Assembly: GCA_020072565.1 (NCBI GenBank) | Contig: JAIQGI010000006.1 | Span: 62,001-126,000 of the forward strand | Source of the DNA: Terriglobia bacterium | Lineage (GTDB): Bacteria > Acidobacteriota > UBA6911 | DNA: 64,000 bases | Direction: 5' to 3' | Shown here: in pieces, positions 9,382-17,789 of the stretch | How positions within the stretch are numbered: position 1 is the first letter of the stretch | How the letters are laid out: every line of letters begins with the position of its first letter | Notes under the pieces: generated by a model | Databases searched by the model: none | What the model was told of the DNA's origin: nothing | The model's input: only the letters and a program-made list of their open reading frames with translations | Made by a program: the position numbers and the translations under genes

Positions 9382-10793
9382 GGTTTCTCCGGGAACAGCC
9401 ACACGTCTTCGAATCGCCATTCTCCGGTGCGGAGCACGGCCGGCGTGTTCCACGATCGAACGCGTTGGCTCACGGCGTAGGTCTCCGGCAAATGCAGAAG
9501 CGGTATCACGACATAGTCCTCCAGCACGGACCGTTCCGAAGCATAGACGGCCTGGAGCGATGCCGGCGCCGGTTCAAGCCGGTAGTCGTTCAGCCCGAGT
9601 GCGGCGATCAGTTCCGAAAGAGCCGTTGCCGCCGTGGCCGGCCTGATCTTTGCGCGTTCGAGGCGGAGATCCGCAGTCCCCGGTTTTGTCGCGCCGCCTT
9701 TTCCCGCCAACTGGATCACAATGCCGGCCGTACGAGCATCGACGGCAATCCTCTCGGCGATGACTTTGGCCAGCGGGTCCGTGGCATCGAAAGACAGCTC
9801 GAGCGCGGCTGCCCCGGCGGCTATGGAGGAGGCCGGATGCGGCGCCTGGCCGGGCGCGCGCCCCCCCGAGAACAGGAAGGCATATCCGCTCAACCAGGCC
9901 GGCAGGAGGCTTTCAGCCGGTTCCCCTCGTCTCTGCAGCAATACCGTGTGTATGGCGGATCGATCAATGGAGAGTGCGAGCGCTTTGCGCGTCTTGATAT
10001 CAATGGAGTTCGCGCGGCCGCGATCAAACACCAGCGCCACGAGTTCAACCGGCGCCGAAGACCAGACCATCGCAGGCCGCGATGATGTTCGCCGTGTCTC
10101 CTGCGGCGGAAGTTCTACGAAATCGGCCTTGTCGAGTTCCAGATCGAGAAGCTGGTCGCGGGGGCTGCGTCCCATTTCCAGATTGACGCTGTCCAGAAAA
10201 GGACGTCCCCCCCAGTATTCTTCATTGGCCGTAAAGCGCGCACGACGGCCCGCCTCCCACTCTGCAATCCGGAAGGGACCGGTGCCAACCGGGGCGCCGC
10301 CGGCGCCGCGGAGCACGATGGCAAGGGAAGGGTCGGCAAGATCCCAGGGAAGCTGGGGCATCGGGTGTTCCGACTCGATGACAACGGCATCTCTTGCTTC
10401 AGTCACCTGCCAGCCCCGGTTCGCAACGCCGAGAGCAGCAACCGCCAGGCCGGGCGTCAGCGCGGTTCCGTCCTGGAACCTCACACCCGTGCGTAGCCGG
10501 AATTCCCAGCGCTGCAAGCGGCTGTCCGGCTGCCAGGAGCTTGCGAGCAGCGGTTCCGGGCGGCCTTCTTCGTCGAAACGCACCAGGGTTTCAAAAACCA
10601 GCGGCAGCAGCTTTGCCCTGGCGGCCCGGCTTTCGGATTCCACTGTGGCTGCGGCTGGATCCAGGTCGCGTATTGCCGCGCGCATCTCCACCCTCAGCGC
10701 CCCGCCATAGTGTGGGCGCGTGGCGGCCAGGATTGTGCTCGCGGCCGCCAATAAGCTAGCGGTCGCAAGAAACAGAGACTTGGAAGGCTTCAT
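9378..10793 (-). CDS. ABC-type extracellular solute-binding protein, family 5
   Basis: 471 residues with a signal peptide (SLFLATASLLAAASTILAAT). Typical features of dipeptide/oligopeptide binding proteins (SBP_bac_5) follow: the N-terminal YGGALRVE strand, FETLVRFDEEGRPEPLLASSW, WEFRLRTGVRFQDGT, and GTGPFRIAEW...NEEYWGG. No permease or ATPase genes are nearby. Its gene overlaps the kinase gene by 4 bp and the upstream gene by 38 bp, so it lies within a sensor operon. It may act as a periplasmic ligand receptor for the NtrY-like kinase rather than as part of a transporter; that is inference. Confidence 0.88.
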   Translation of the reverse strand: MKPSKSLFLATASLLAAASTILAATRPHYGGALRVEMRAAIRDLDPAAATVESESRAARAKLLPLVFETLVRFDEEGRPEPLLASSWQPDSRLQRWEFRLRTGVRFQDGTALTPGLAVAALGVANRGWQVTEARDAVVIESEHPMPQLPWDLADPSLAIVLRGAGGAPVGTGPFRIAEWEAGRRARFTANEEYWGGRPFLDSVNLEMGRSPRDQLLDLELDKADFVELPPQETRRTSSRPAMVWSSAPVELVALVFDRGRANSIDIKTRKALALSIDRSAIHTVLLQRRGEPAESLLPAWLSGYAFLFSGGRAPGQAPHPASSIAAGAAALELSFDATDPLAKVIAERIAVDARTAGIVIQLAGKGGATKPGTADLRLERAKIRPATAATALSELIAALGLNDYRLEPAPASLQAVYASERSVLEDYVVIPLLHLPETYAVSQRVRSWNTPAVLRTGEWRFEDVWLFPEKP

Positions 10794-11937
10794 ACCGCTT
10801 TGCCTGCGAATTGTGGCAGACCAGCACGGCCGCGGCGCCGCCGGCAGCAGGCCACAGTGCGGTCACAGTACCGGGCAGCTGCGCCGGCATGCCGGCAGGT
10901 GCCGCCCGCCGATCGGCCAGTTTGAAAACCTGAATGGAATCCGGCTGGTCGTTTTCACCGGGAAGAACGGCCAGCACAAGCGTGCTCTCGCCGCAGCCTG
11001 GCCGAAACACTGCCAGATCGCTCCCCCAGCCATCAAAGATCGCCAGCACCTCGCGTGCCTGACTGTAAAGATAGGCTTTCCCATCCAAAGCCGTAATCAA
11101 TGAGCGCGGATCTGGCTGGGAACCATCGCGCACTGCCGAGAAGAATGGGGGCAGGCCCGCGGATCTGAAATAATTTCTCCCTTCCGCGAGTTTGGAGTCC
11201 GGCAGATCCAATGGCCATGCCGCGTCAGTGTCCGTGCAGTCCACGCTGGACCGGTCCGTAGATCCCCTGCAAACGACTCCCGGGAGATACGCCAGCATCG
11301 TGGATCCTTCGACGATCAACCTCCCCCTTGGATCCCGCGGCCAGGGGCGGGGATGCACCAATGGCGCAGACCGGCGGATTTGCCAACCCTCACCCCAGTG
11401 GTAAGTGGAAATGCTGTAGGGATCAAGAACGATCAGCTCGCTATCCCGGCGGATCAAGTCGAGGATAGGCTGCTTCTGCTCGAAGACAGGACGAACCTGC
11501 AGTACCGGTGAGAGCGAATCCTTTTCCGCGGCGGGCGATGGCAGTGCCGAGGAAACCATCGCGACATTGCGGCCCTCACCTTTGCTGATTTCTGCGATCC
11601 ATACGGAACCCTGGAAGTTTTCCGACATAGTCACAACCACCTCGGCCGTTCCTTCCGATGCCGGCCCAAGCCGGATGCCGAGACTCTTGAGCGCGTTTTC
11701 CAGTTCTCGTTGAAATGCCGCCGCCGCTTCCGATCCGCCCCGCCCTTTGTTCTGCACCACGACATGGATGCTCTCCGCTGAGCCGGTGAATTCAAGAATC
11801 TTGGCGGCCAGTTCGCGCGCCGGACCCTGGGATGGCTCCTGCAGCATGGAGGTGCCTGTGCGCGCGAGAGCGAGGATGAGCCAGAACAGGAGTGGCATCG
11901 CCAAAAACCGGCAATGAAAAGGGGTCGAAATCTTCAC
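10756..11937 (-). CDS. Secreted protein of unknown function, first gene of the NtrYX operon
   Basis: 393 residues with an N-terminal hydrophobic segment (MPLLFWLILALARTG) that could be a signal peptide or anchor. I recognise no family. The N-terminal 120 residues, with VVVTMSENFQGSVWIAEISK, look like an alpha/beta domain. The remainder has repeated short beta stretches (LIVLDPYSISTYHW, GKAYLYSQAREVLAIFDGWG) resembling a propeller or PQQ-like repeat. Its 3' end overlaps the solute-binding protein gene by 38 bp. Co-occurrence with that gene and the two-component pair suggests a role in the same extracytoplasmic sensing unit. Confidence 0.75.
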   Translation of the reverse strand: MKISTPFHCRFLAMPLLFWLILALARTGTSMLQEPSQGPARELAAKILEFTGSAESIHVVVQNKGRGGSEAAAAFQRELENALKSLGIRLGPASEGTAEVVVTMSENFQGSVWIAEISKGEGRNVAMVSSALPSPAAEKDSLSPVLQVRPVFEQKQPILDLIRRDSELIVLDPYSISTYHWGEGWQIRRSAPLVHPRPWPRDPRGRLIVEGSTMLAYLPGVVCRGSTDRSSVDCTDTDAAWPLDLPDSKLAEGRNYFRSAGLPPFFSAVRDGSQPDPRSLITALDGKAYLYSQAREVLAIFDGWGSDLAVFRPGCGESTLVLAVLPGENDQPDSIQVFKLADRRAAPAGMPAQLPGTVTALWPAAGGAAAVLVCHNSQAKRYEAFQVSVSCDR

Positions 11938-12024
11938 AGCGCGGCATCATATCACACCTTCCGTCGGCCTCACACTTAGCGGCAGAGACCGGTACTGCAG
12001 ATTGCGTCAGCGCTTCAAAAACCG

Positions 12025-12074
12025 TGAAACACACGAAAATCGCGAAGCCGGTTTCGTTTTTTTCGTGTGTTTCA
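12025..12074. terminator. 15-bp inverted repeat, probable terminator or dispersed element
   Basis: TGAAACACACGAAAA (12025-12039) is repeated inverted at 12060-12074 with a 20-nt loop. It lies between the stop of the SPFH gene at 12209 and the start of the next leftward gene at 11937, where a terminator would be expected. The A/T runs sit at the stem base rather than in a clean U-tract, so a dispersed palindromic element is the alternative. Confidence 0.5.
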
Positions 12075-12208
12075 TGTTACTGACCATCAGGTCCTTGCCC
12101 GGTGGGCAAGAACATCGGATGTTCTGCGGTCTCAGCGAACTCTGCATTAAGAATTGTTGGGTGCGGGTGAGCCACGCCGTGTATTTCATGGTTCCGTTCG
12201 CGGACCGG

Positions 12209-13486
12209 CTACTTCTGAACCGGGACACCAAGGGGCATCGGATTTGTGCGCAGAACATCATTGGCAAAGAAGAACTTGCCGTCCATAGGTACCATCATGA
12301 TCTGCACCTTGTCGGACAACCTCTCAGCAATGATCTTCTGAATCAGAAGGGGGTTGTCTTTGAGGACCTGGGCTTCAGACTTCATGCGTTCCGCGTCGGC
12401 GCTCGCCATGAGCCGCACCCGGTGCTCCTCGGCCTCGGCCAGCAGTCTCTGCCGCTCCAATTCCGCACGGCTGTCGATTACTTTGGCCTGGGCCGCGGCC
12501 TCGGCATTCATCACGGTGGCTTCCTTGCGCGCCTCGGCTTCCAGGCGCGTCTGCTGTATCTGCTTCTCTTTGAGCGGGAGAGTGTGCTGCATGGCATCCG
12601 CCTGGGCCTTGGCCTCGATTACAGTCGTCTGCGCGCGCGCCTCGGCGCGCTTTACTTCGCGGGCCTTGTCCGCCTCAGCTTCCAGCTCTGCTGTGTGCAC
12701 TTGCTTCTGCTTGACCTCCAGCTCGATCCCCATTCTTTCGTTTTCCTGCTCCTTGAGAAGCAGCCCTTCGAGCCCCCTCGCATATTCCGGCGGCAGGATG
12801 ATGTCGCGGAGCATGACCTCCTTCACCAGAATCCCGTCCGCCGCCAGCCTGCGCACGATCGCCTCGGTCGAGCTGCGTTGCACCTCGGCTCGCCTGGTCG
12901 AGAAAACCTCGCGCACCATGTAGTTGGGAACGACCTCGCGGAAGGTGCTGGCTACCACCGGCGGTATGAGTTCTGAATCCACCGGGTGCGGCAGGTTGTC
13001 ATGGATGTAGTCAAGTCGCCTCGGGTCAAGGCGGTAGCGGACGGCTATCACCAGTCCCAGGCTCAGTCCTTCCCTGCTCTGAACTCGGAGGCTGCCGTCC
13101 TCTTTTTTCGGGTCCGGTGCGCTGGTGGTAAACAAGCGGTCGCGGACATTATAGGTCTCAACGTGCTGGATGAGTGGAAGCACCAGGTGCGTACCCGGAT
13201 AGAGGGTCCCAGGCCTGGAGCCTGAGAACTGGCTGATCCTGATGCCTGCCATACCAGTCGGCACCACTACGATGCTCAGGCTCGCCGCCAGCATCAGGCA
13301 GGCAAGCCCTGCAAGCTGTCCGGCCATGCGCCAGTTCAGCAATCCGAACGGCAGCGTGATTTTCTCCGCTTCCGGCTTGGTGCGCATCTCTCTGTAGATC
13401 CTGTAAAGGTCATACAGCAGCACCGCAGCTGACGAAACAAACAAGCCGATTGCCAGTGTGAGTAGTGTGTACTTTAGCGAAAGCAT
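12209..13486 (-). CDS. SPFH/band-7 (prohibitin/stomatin-like) membrane protein
   Basis: 425 residues starting at ATG 13486 behind AAGGAGAGG. Two hydrophobic segments occur near residues 5-25 and 58-78. The SPFH domain follows (VVVPTGMAGIRISQFSGSRP, then LYPGTHLVLPLIQHVETYNV). A long charged coiled coil rich in Ala and Glu runs from about 235 to 385. SPFH proteins form membrane rings that organise microdomains or regulate proteases such as FtsH. No NfeD or protease gene is adjacent, so the client is unknown. It appears to be monocistronic. Confidence 0.9.
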   Translation of the reverse strand: MLSLKYTLLTLAIGLFVSSAAVLLYDLYRIYREMRTKPEAEKITLPFGLLNWRMAGQLAGLACLMLAASLSIVVVPTGMAGIRISQFSGSRPGTLYPGTHLVLPLIQHVETYNVRDRLFTTSAPDPKKEDGSLRVQSREGLSLGLVIAVRYRLDPRRLDYIHDNLPHPVDSELIPPVVASTFREVVPNYMVREVFSTRRAEVQRSSTEAIVRRLAADGILVKEVMLRDIILPPEYARGLEGLLLKEQENERMGIELEVKQKQVHTAELEAEADKAREVKRAEARAQTTVIEAKAQADAMQHTLPLKEKQIQQTRLEAEARKEATVMNAEAAAQAKVIDSRAELERQRLLAEAEEHRVRLMASADAERMKSEAQVLKDNPLLIQKIIAERLSDKVQIMMVPMDGKFFFANDVLRTNPMPLGVPVQK

Positions 13487-13549
13487 GATCCTCTCCTTGA
13501 AAGGTGAACGTTGATTTTTCTGCGCCTTCCGCGCCTCTGCGGCGGAAGC

Positions 13550-13681
13550 CTACTTTGCTGATCTCTTCATCCAATGCAGCAGTCCGGCCAGAAGCAGCCA
13601 CGAAACGAGCAACGCAAACAGAATGGAGATCAAGACCGCTGCGGAAACCTGGATGAACGCCGCCGATTGCACGAGTGTCAT
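13550..13681 (-). CDS. 43-residue single-pass membrane protein
   Basis: A short frame from ATG 13681 with an AAGGAG site seven bases upstream. Its sequence is dominated by one hydrophobic helix (VSAAVLISILFALLVSWLLL) followed by a positively charged tail, HWMKRSAK. It begins 19 bp after the stop of the L,D-transpeptidase gene on the same strand, suggesting co-expression. The good ribosome site and hydrophobic pattern make it more than chance. Function unknown. Confidence 0.6.
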   Translation of the reverse strand: MTLVQSAAFIQVSAAVLISILFALLVSWLLLAGLLHWMKRSAK

Positions 13682-13700
13682 GACACGACTCCTTTCCAGA

Positions 13701-14291
13701 TCAGCGAACTGTTGATTCACGAGCCGCCACGTTTTGAGATGGTCGCCCGGGAGGCGTGTTCCGGCCTGCTGCGAATAGGCGCTCCAGTTCGTCGTTCCGT
13801 TCTGCGTGCAGTTCCACGACATCGCCCGGCCTGACAATCTCGAATAGTTCCTCGACATCGTGGTTGCGAAGCCGAATGCAACCGTGCGATTCCGCCCGGC
13901 CGATCGACTTGGGACGATTGGTGCCATGGATGCCGAAGCCCTTGAGGCTGAGCCCGATCCACCGTGTGCCCAGAGGGTTTTCCGCACCCGGCGGGATGAC
14001 CTTGCCGGGCGCGTAGTAGGTGGGAAGCACAATGCGGTTCGCGATCTGGAATGTGCCGGCAGGACTCGGACTCTTGGGGGCGCCGACAGCGGTGTTATAG
14101 ATCTTAACAACGGCGCCATTTTCGAGTACCGCCAGCTTTCGATCCGTTAGACTGACGACAATGCGGCGTACCGGCGCCGTTGCAGGATTTCCTGCCGCCA
14201 AAGCCGGATTTTCCGCGGTTCTGACTTTCCCGGCGAGAAGCATCAGCGCAACCGCTACCCTTGTTGCCGTTCTTCCTGCTGCTTGCCTCAT
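13701..14291 (-). CDS. L,D-transpeptidase (YkuD domain)
   Basis: 196 residues when started at ATG 14291, which has the site AAGGAGG six bases upstream; the longer frame to 14336 has no such site. A signal peptide is followed by a YkuD domain: VVSLTDRKLAVLENG strand, SPSPAGTFQI, GFGIHGTN (His122) and the catalytic SHGCIRLRN motif (His136, Cys138). Such enzymes form 3-3 peptidoglycan cross-links or attach proteins to peptidoglycan. The domain is complete. A tiny membrane protein gene follows directly. Confidence 0.92.
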   Translation of the reverse strand: MRQAAGRTATRVAVALMLLAGKVRTAENPALAAGNPATAPVRRIVVSLTDRKLAVLENGAVVKIYNTAVGAPKSPSPAGTFQIANRIVLPTYYAPGKVIPPGAENPLGTRWIGLSLKGFGIHGTNRPKSIGRAESHGCIRLRNHDVEELFEIVRPGDVVELHAERNDELERLFAAGRNTPPGRPSQNVAARESTVR

Positions 14292-14530
14292 GACCGCCTC
14301 CTTGTTCAGCATGGTCATGTGCAAACAGCAGGCCAACCATTAATTAGTTGATAATAAAGATGTTAGAGAACAATAGGACATCGTCGGGCGTGTACCGTTT
14401 GACACAGCGTGTCGCGGAAGACACGAGGAACGGGGTTCAGAAGCCGGTTTCAGTAAGGAGACATGGCGTAGGTCTGCAGGATTCGCACCGAATCTTCATC
14501 ATCTGGCGTTTGGTGCCGGTTAAGAGCAGC

Positions 14531-14558
14531 TTGACATCTATACATCGCGCTGTATAAT
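14531..14558 (+). promoter_or_regulatory. Promoter with overlapping operator of vapBC
   Basis: TTGACA (14531-14536) and TATAAT (14553-14558) are separated by 16 bp, a near-consensus housekeeping promoter. Between and overlapping them, TATACA (14539-14544) and TGTATA (14551-14556) form an inverted repeat around a GC-rich centre. A dimeric ribbon-helix-helix antitoxin binding there would block RNA polymerase, as expected for autoregulation of the downstream pair. Confidence 0.75.
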
Positions 14559-14582
14559 TAAATCGGCAGTGGAGTTGCGAAA

Positions 14583-14819
14583 GTGCACAGAACACAGGTT
14601 TATTTGGACCAGGGCCAATACGAACTGCTGAAAGCGCGGGCCAGACGTGAGGGAAGGTCCCTGGCGGCGGTGATCCGGGACAGCATCGACGCCTACTTCG
14701 GTGGGTCGGCAACCCTGACGGCTCAGGACCCGTTCCGACGCGTCATCGGCATCGGATCGGGCGACGGCAGCGCAGTGGCCGAAAACTATGAAGACTTCCT
14801 GTATGGAGAAAAGAATTGA
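14583..14819 (+). CDS. VapB-type ribbon-helix-helix antitoxin
   Basis: 78 residues starting at GTG 14583 behind a GGAG site. The first 45 residues fit a ribbon-helix-helix fold: strand HRTQVYLD, then helices QYELLKARARREG and SLAAVIRDSIDAYF. The disordered acidic tail (ENYEDFLYGE) would wrap the toxin active site. The stop overlaps the TTG start of the PIN toxin by four bases. Autoregulation through the upstream inverted repeat is likely. Confidence 0.85.
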   Translation: MHRTQVYLDQGQYELLKARARREGRSLAAVIRDSIDAYFGGSATLTAQDPFRRVIGIGSGDGSAVAENYEDFLYGEKN

Positions 14820-15217
14820 GGCTTGTCTTCGTGGACACGGGTGCGTTTTATGCGTTGGCGGACCGACGTGACCCGGCACACAGCCGTGCGGCGCATTTCC
14901 TCGAGGGATTCAACGCTGTCATGCTGACAACGGACTTTATATTTGCGGAAACAATGTCCTTGCTGACCAAGCGGCTTGGTAAAGAGGTCGCAGTTACCTT
15001 TGGACACGGATTGCGGACCAGCCCCTCAATCCGAATCGAAGAAGCCACACCAATCATGCGCGAGGAAGCCTGGAGCCTGTTCTCTCGCCATCGCGATAAA
15101 GATTACGACCTGATCGACTGCATTTCGTTTTCGATGATGGAGTCCTTTGGCATCCGCGAAGCATTTGGCTTTGATCGACACTTCGTTCAGTATGGATTCC
15201 GCGTGCTCCCCGATTAA
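14816..15217 (+). CDS. VapC-type PIN-domain ribonuclease toxin
   Basis: 133 residues from a TTG codon overlapping the antitoxin stop. Acidic PIN residues are present: D7 (FVDTGA), E44 (FAETMS), D97/D100 (YDLIDC) and D119 (GFDRHF), which would coordinate Mg2+ for RNA cleavage. The length matches the family. A nearly identical stretch of its 3' end recurs as a stump at 20398-20474. The RNA target is unknown. Confidence 0.9.
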   Translation: MRLVFVDTGAFYALADRRDPAHSRAAHFLEGFNAVMLTTDFIFAETMSLLTKRLGKEVAVTFGHGLRTSPSIRIEEATPIMREEAWSLFSRHRDKDYDLIDCISFSMMESFGIREAFGFDRHFVQYGFRVLPD

Positions 15218-15384
15218 GGTACGGAGAAAAACGGGGGCATCCGTTTGACGATCTGACAGCCTGATCTGCTGATAGCAACGGAAAACAACAAACAGCTGGG
15301 ACATCCATGATTTTCAGGTTTTTGTCCCGCATTTCATCATTATTGTTGTGGTTTCCCATGCGTGGTGGGGCATAATCCCATTCT

Positions 15385-16296
15385 ATGAGATTCAGATCGA
15401 ATGACAGATTTGGCATCAGTGTAATCCGGGAAACGGCCGAGCGGCTGACCCTGATTCCGGAATTGATGACTGCAAGCGGTGTGCTTTTCAATTGTGACTG
15501 CATGCTCCTCTTCTCAGGAATTCGAAGCGAGAGCGTGGATCTCATCTTCGCGGATCCTCCCTTTAATCTGGGAAAGGACTATGGAACCTCCAGGTTTCAC
15601 GATGCTCAACCGGATAAGCACTATTTGGAATGGTCAAAGACATGGCTCGCGGAGTGTGTAAGAGTATTGAAGCCCGGTGGTAGCCTGTTCGTCTACAACA
15701 TTCCTAAATGGCTGATTCCGATCGGTGCCTATTTGAATGAGTTATTAGAATTTCGCCATTGGATTGCCATCACGATGAAGAACAACTATCCCAGGGGCAA
15801 CCGCCTTTACCCGGCACATTATGGATTGTTGTACTACGTCAAAGGGAAGAGTTTCAAATTCAACCGGCTCCGTGTTCCGGTGCCCAGCTGTAGACATTGC
15901 GGAAAAGACCTAAGAGACTACGGCGGGCATCGCGACAAACTGAATCCGGCCGGCCTCAATCTCACTGACTTCTGGGATGACACTTCGCCTGTAAGGCATT
16001 CGAAGTTCAAGAAGCGCGCTTCCAATGAGCTCAAGCCCCTCATCCCTCGCCGCGCCATCCTGATTGCCAGTAGCGAGGGGGACATCGTATGCGATCCTTT
16101 TGGAGGAGGAGGCTCCACCTTCGAGGAAGCCGAGAAAAACGGCCGCCTTTGGGTGGGGTCTGAGATCGGCGACTGCACGCCGATTCGAGAGCGATTTTGT
16201 GAGCGCCTCCCTTTTGAAGGACTCCAGCCAAACTCCAGGCTGGTGGACATCTTTGTTGAACCCTCTCAAACGCTTGTTGCGCGAAGGATCTCTTAG
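15385..16296 (+). CDS. Site-specific DNA methyltransferase (amino-methyltransferase, probable type II)
   Basis: 303 residues. Catalytic motif IV DPPFNLG lies near residue 57 and the AdoMet-binding motif I DPFGGGGSTFEEAEKNGR near residue 236. Motif IV before motif I is the beta-class order of N6-adenine or N4-cytosine methyltransferases. A Cys pair (SCRHCGK, about 172-177) sits in the target-recognition region. The gene is followed 65 bp later by a BglII-like endonuclease, so it should protect that enzyme's site. Lower GC and a looser codon pattern than the neighbours, plus an adjacent toxin-antitoxin pair, suggest horizontal acquisition. Confidence 0.88.
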   Translation: MRFRSNDRFGISVIRETAERLTLIPELMTASGVLFNCDCMLLFSGIRSESVDLIFADPPFNLGKDYGTSRFHDAQPDKHYLEWSKTWLAECVRVLKPGGSLFVYNIPKWLIPIGAYLNELLEFRHWIAITMKNNYPRGNRLYPAHYGLLYYVKGKSFKFNRLRVPVPSCRHCGKDLRDYGGHRDKLNPAGLNLTDFWDDTSPVRHSKFKKRASNELKPLIPRRAILIASSEGDIVCDPFGGGGSTFEEAEKNGRLWVGSEIGDCTPIRERFCERLPFEGLQPNSRLVDIFVEPSQTLVARRIS

Positions 16297-16361
16297 TCAC
16301 CGCATGTACCGGCTACGAAGCGTTGCCGTGAATCAGGCCGAATCAGGAACGTCCCGCGATT

Positions 16362-16916
16362 ATGCCAAGAATAATGAACGAGATCCCATACGACGGAGCA
16401 TTGGAGCGAATCGAACGGCTTGGCCTCAATCCTATTCTTGATCAAGTGCGCTCGCTTCTTACCGATTTTACCCTCCTGGTCAAGGAAGAACGTGACGCTA
16501 ATGGTGGCGCTGCGGTTAGAAAGTTGATTGATGCACAATTTGAGCGAGCCGGCGGCTGGACCAAGAAGCAGACAGGCGGTGTGGATTGGACAAAGTGCCT
16601 GGAGATCAATGGAGCCAAGGTTTGTGTTGGGGTGGAAGTTCAGTTCTCAGCAAGAAGTGATCTGGTAGTTGTCGACCTGATCCATCTGAGAAAGAGTGTT
16701 GTCGACGGTAAGATTGATGTCGGCATTCTTATCGTTCCCGATGACCAATTGGGAGTCTTCTTGACTGACAGAGGGCCAAATCTCGCAGATGCCTTAAAAC
16801 ATATCGTTGAGGCACGGGTCGAGGATCTACCCTTAATCGTCATCGCTCTCAGACACGACGGCGCAGGACCATCTTTGGCCAAGCAGCCGAAAAATCGGAA
16901 AAAGGCCGAGCCGTAA
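16362..16916 (+). CDS. Type II restriction endonuclease, BglII/BstYI-like
   Basis: 184 residues (an in-frame ATG at 16374 is an alternative start). The segment VCVGVEVQFSARSDLVVVDL contains an E-V-Q motif (E92, Q94), the unusual E-x-Q active-site form known in the BglII family. A conserved-looking GGVDWTK precedes it (D75) and a DVGILIVP strand follows. The distance from D75 to E92 is longer than I expect for BglII, so the first catalytic acid is uncertain. Pairing with the upstream methyltransferase supports a complete restriction-modification unit. If the family call is right, the target is a GATC-centred hexamer. Confidence 0.75.
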   Translation: MPRIMNEIPYDGALERIERLGLNPILDQVRSLLTDFTLLVKEERDANGGAAVRKLIDAQFERAGGWTKKQTGGVDWTKCLEINGAKVCVGVEVQFSARSDLVVVDLIHLRKSVVDGKIDVGILIVPDDQLGVFLTDRGPNLADALKHIVEARVEDLPLIVIALRHDGAGPSLAKQPKNRKKAEP

Positions 16917-17036
16917 GACAAGCAAGAGGGTCGTATCCGGTTGTCGCGGAGCACGGAGGAAAGCGTCCGGAATTCTCCCGGAGTGCCGCTGGGAAGGGGC
17001 TGGCGCACCTGGCATTGACCTGAAACCCGAAATCGG

Positions 17037-17072
17037 GGGGGAGCGGTTTCCGACATCGGAAACCGCTCCCCC
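17037..17072. repeat. Perfect 17-bp hairpin
   Basis: GGGGGAGCGGTTTCCGA (17037-17053) pairs perfectly with 17056-17072 across a 2-nt loop. It follows the restriction endonuclease gene but lacks a U-tract on either side, so it may be a rho-independent-like terminator or the end of a mobile element. The rest of 16917-17227 contains only a short + frame at about 17150-17200 (RLLGVSSSRIYQWAE) resembling a helix-turn-helix stump. Confidence 0.7.
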
Positions 17073-17227
17073 TCCCCATCGGCACCTTCTTCAACTCATA
17101 CCTTTCCTTAATGCCGCGACCCCTGGGGTTGAACCGTCGCGATTCATGGAAGAAGGAAGGCTCCTGGGAGTCTCAAGCTCTCGGATCTATCAATGGGCGG
17201 AGGCCGTCGAAGTCAATAACCTCAGTG

Positions 17228-17560
17228 TCATTCGGGCAAAACCAGTCCATCCGTGACCAGACTATGAAGATGAGGATGAAACCGTGTGGGATCGTCACCG
17301 TAGCTCTGCAACGAGGCGATCATGCCGGGCAGCGAGCGGCGATCGCCGGCTGCATCCTGAAAGAGCTCCTTGACCGAGGCGTAGAAACACTGGCTCAACA
17401 GGCCGAGCAGCTTGCGGTCGTACTTGAAGCAGAGGCGCAGCATTTTGGGAATCGTGACGACGTACTGGCGTACGGGGAGATCGCCCAAAAGGTCTTCGTC
17501 GACGTGCTCGGCAAAGAGCAGGGCGCGCTTCTGATGGCATGAAGGGCAGAAACACCTTCG
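17228..17560 (-). pseudogene. IS91-like transposase fragment (N-terminal part with HUH motif)
   Basis: The minus frame shows a zinc-finger-like CPSCHQKRALLFAEH, then LPVRQYVVTIPKMLRLCFKY and FHPHLHSLVTDG. These are the N-terminal ribbon and the HUH motif (HPHLH) of IS91-family (Y2) rolling-circle transposases. The frame ends a few residues later, so the tyrosine-containing half is missing and the fragment is inactive. It abuts a protein kinase fragment. A C-terminal fragment of the same family lies at 19879-20240. Confidence 0.8.
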
Positions 17561-17567
17561 GCGGCGA

Positions 17568-17789
17568 CTATAGGGACGCTGCAGCAACTGGCGCAATCGC
17601 TTCGCGGTCTTCCCGGCCCCGCTTCGTGACAAAGATATTGGCTGGTTTAATATCCCGATGAATAAGTCGCTCGGCGTGGGCGGCGTCCAATCCATCCGCA
17701 ATCTGCATTGCCAGGTCGAGAATCTCGTCTGTATGGAGCGGCTGAGTTGAGACAGCTTCCAACCCGGCCAGATCCCCTGCACCGAGCTC
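17568..17789 (-). pseudogene. Ser/Thr protein kinase fragment
   Basis: The minus frame reads [20 protein letters not shown] then [17 protein letters not shown], the alphaE helix and catalytic loop of Hanks-type kinases (catalytic Asp in HRD, Asn in PAN). Homology stops just after the loop. The N-lobe, DFG motif and C-lobe are absent, so this is an internal scrap, truncated on one side at the transposase fragment and on the other at the DUF1579 gene. Confidence 0.8.

Noticed and set aside
12025-12074. Considered as a riboswitch or attenuator.
   Set aside because: It is a simple inverted repeat without a conserved aptamer-like layout; terminator or dispersed repeat is sufficient.
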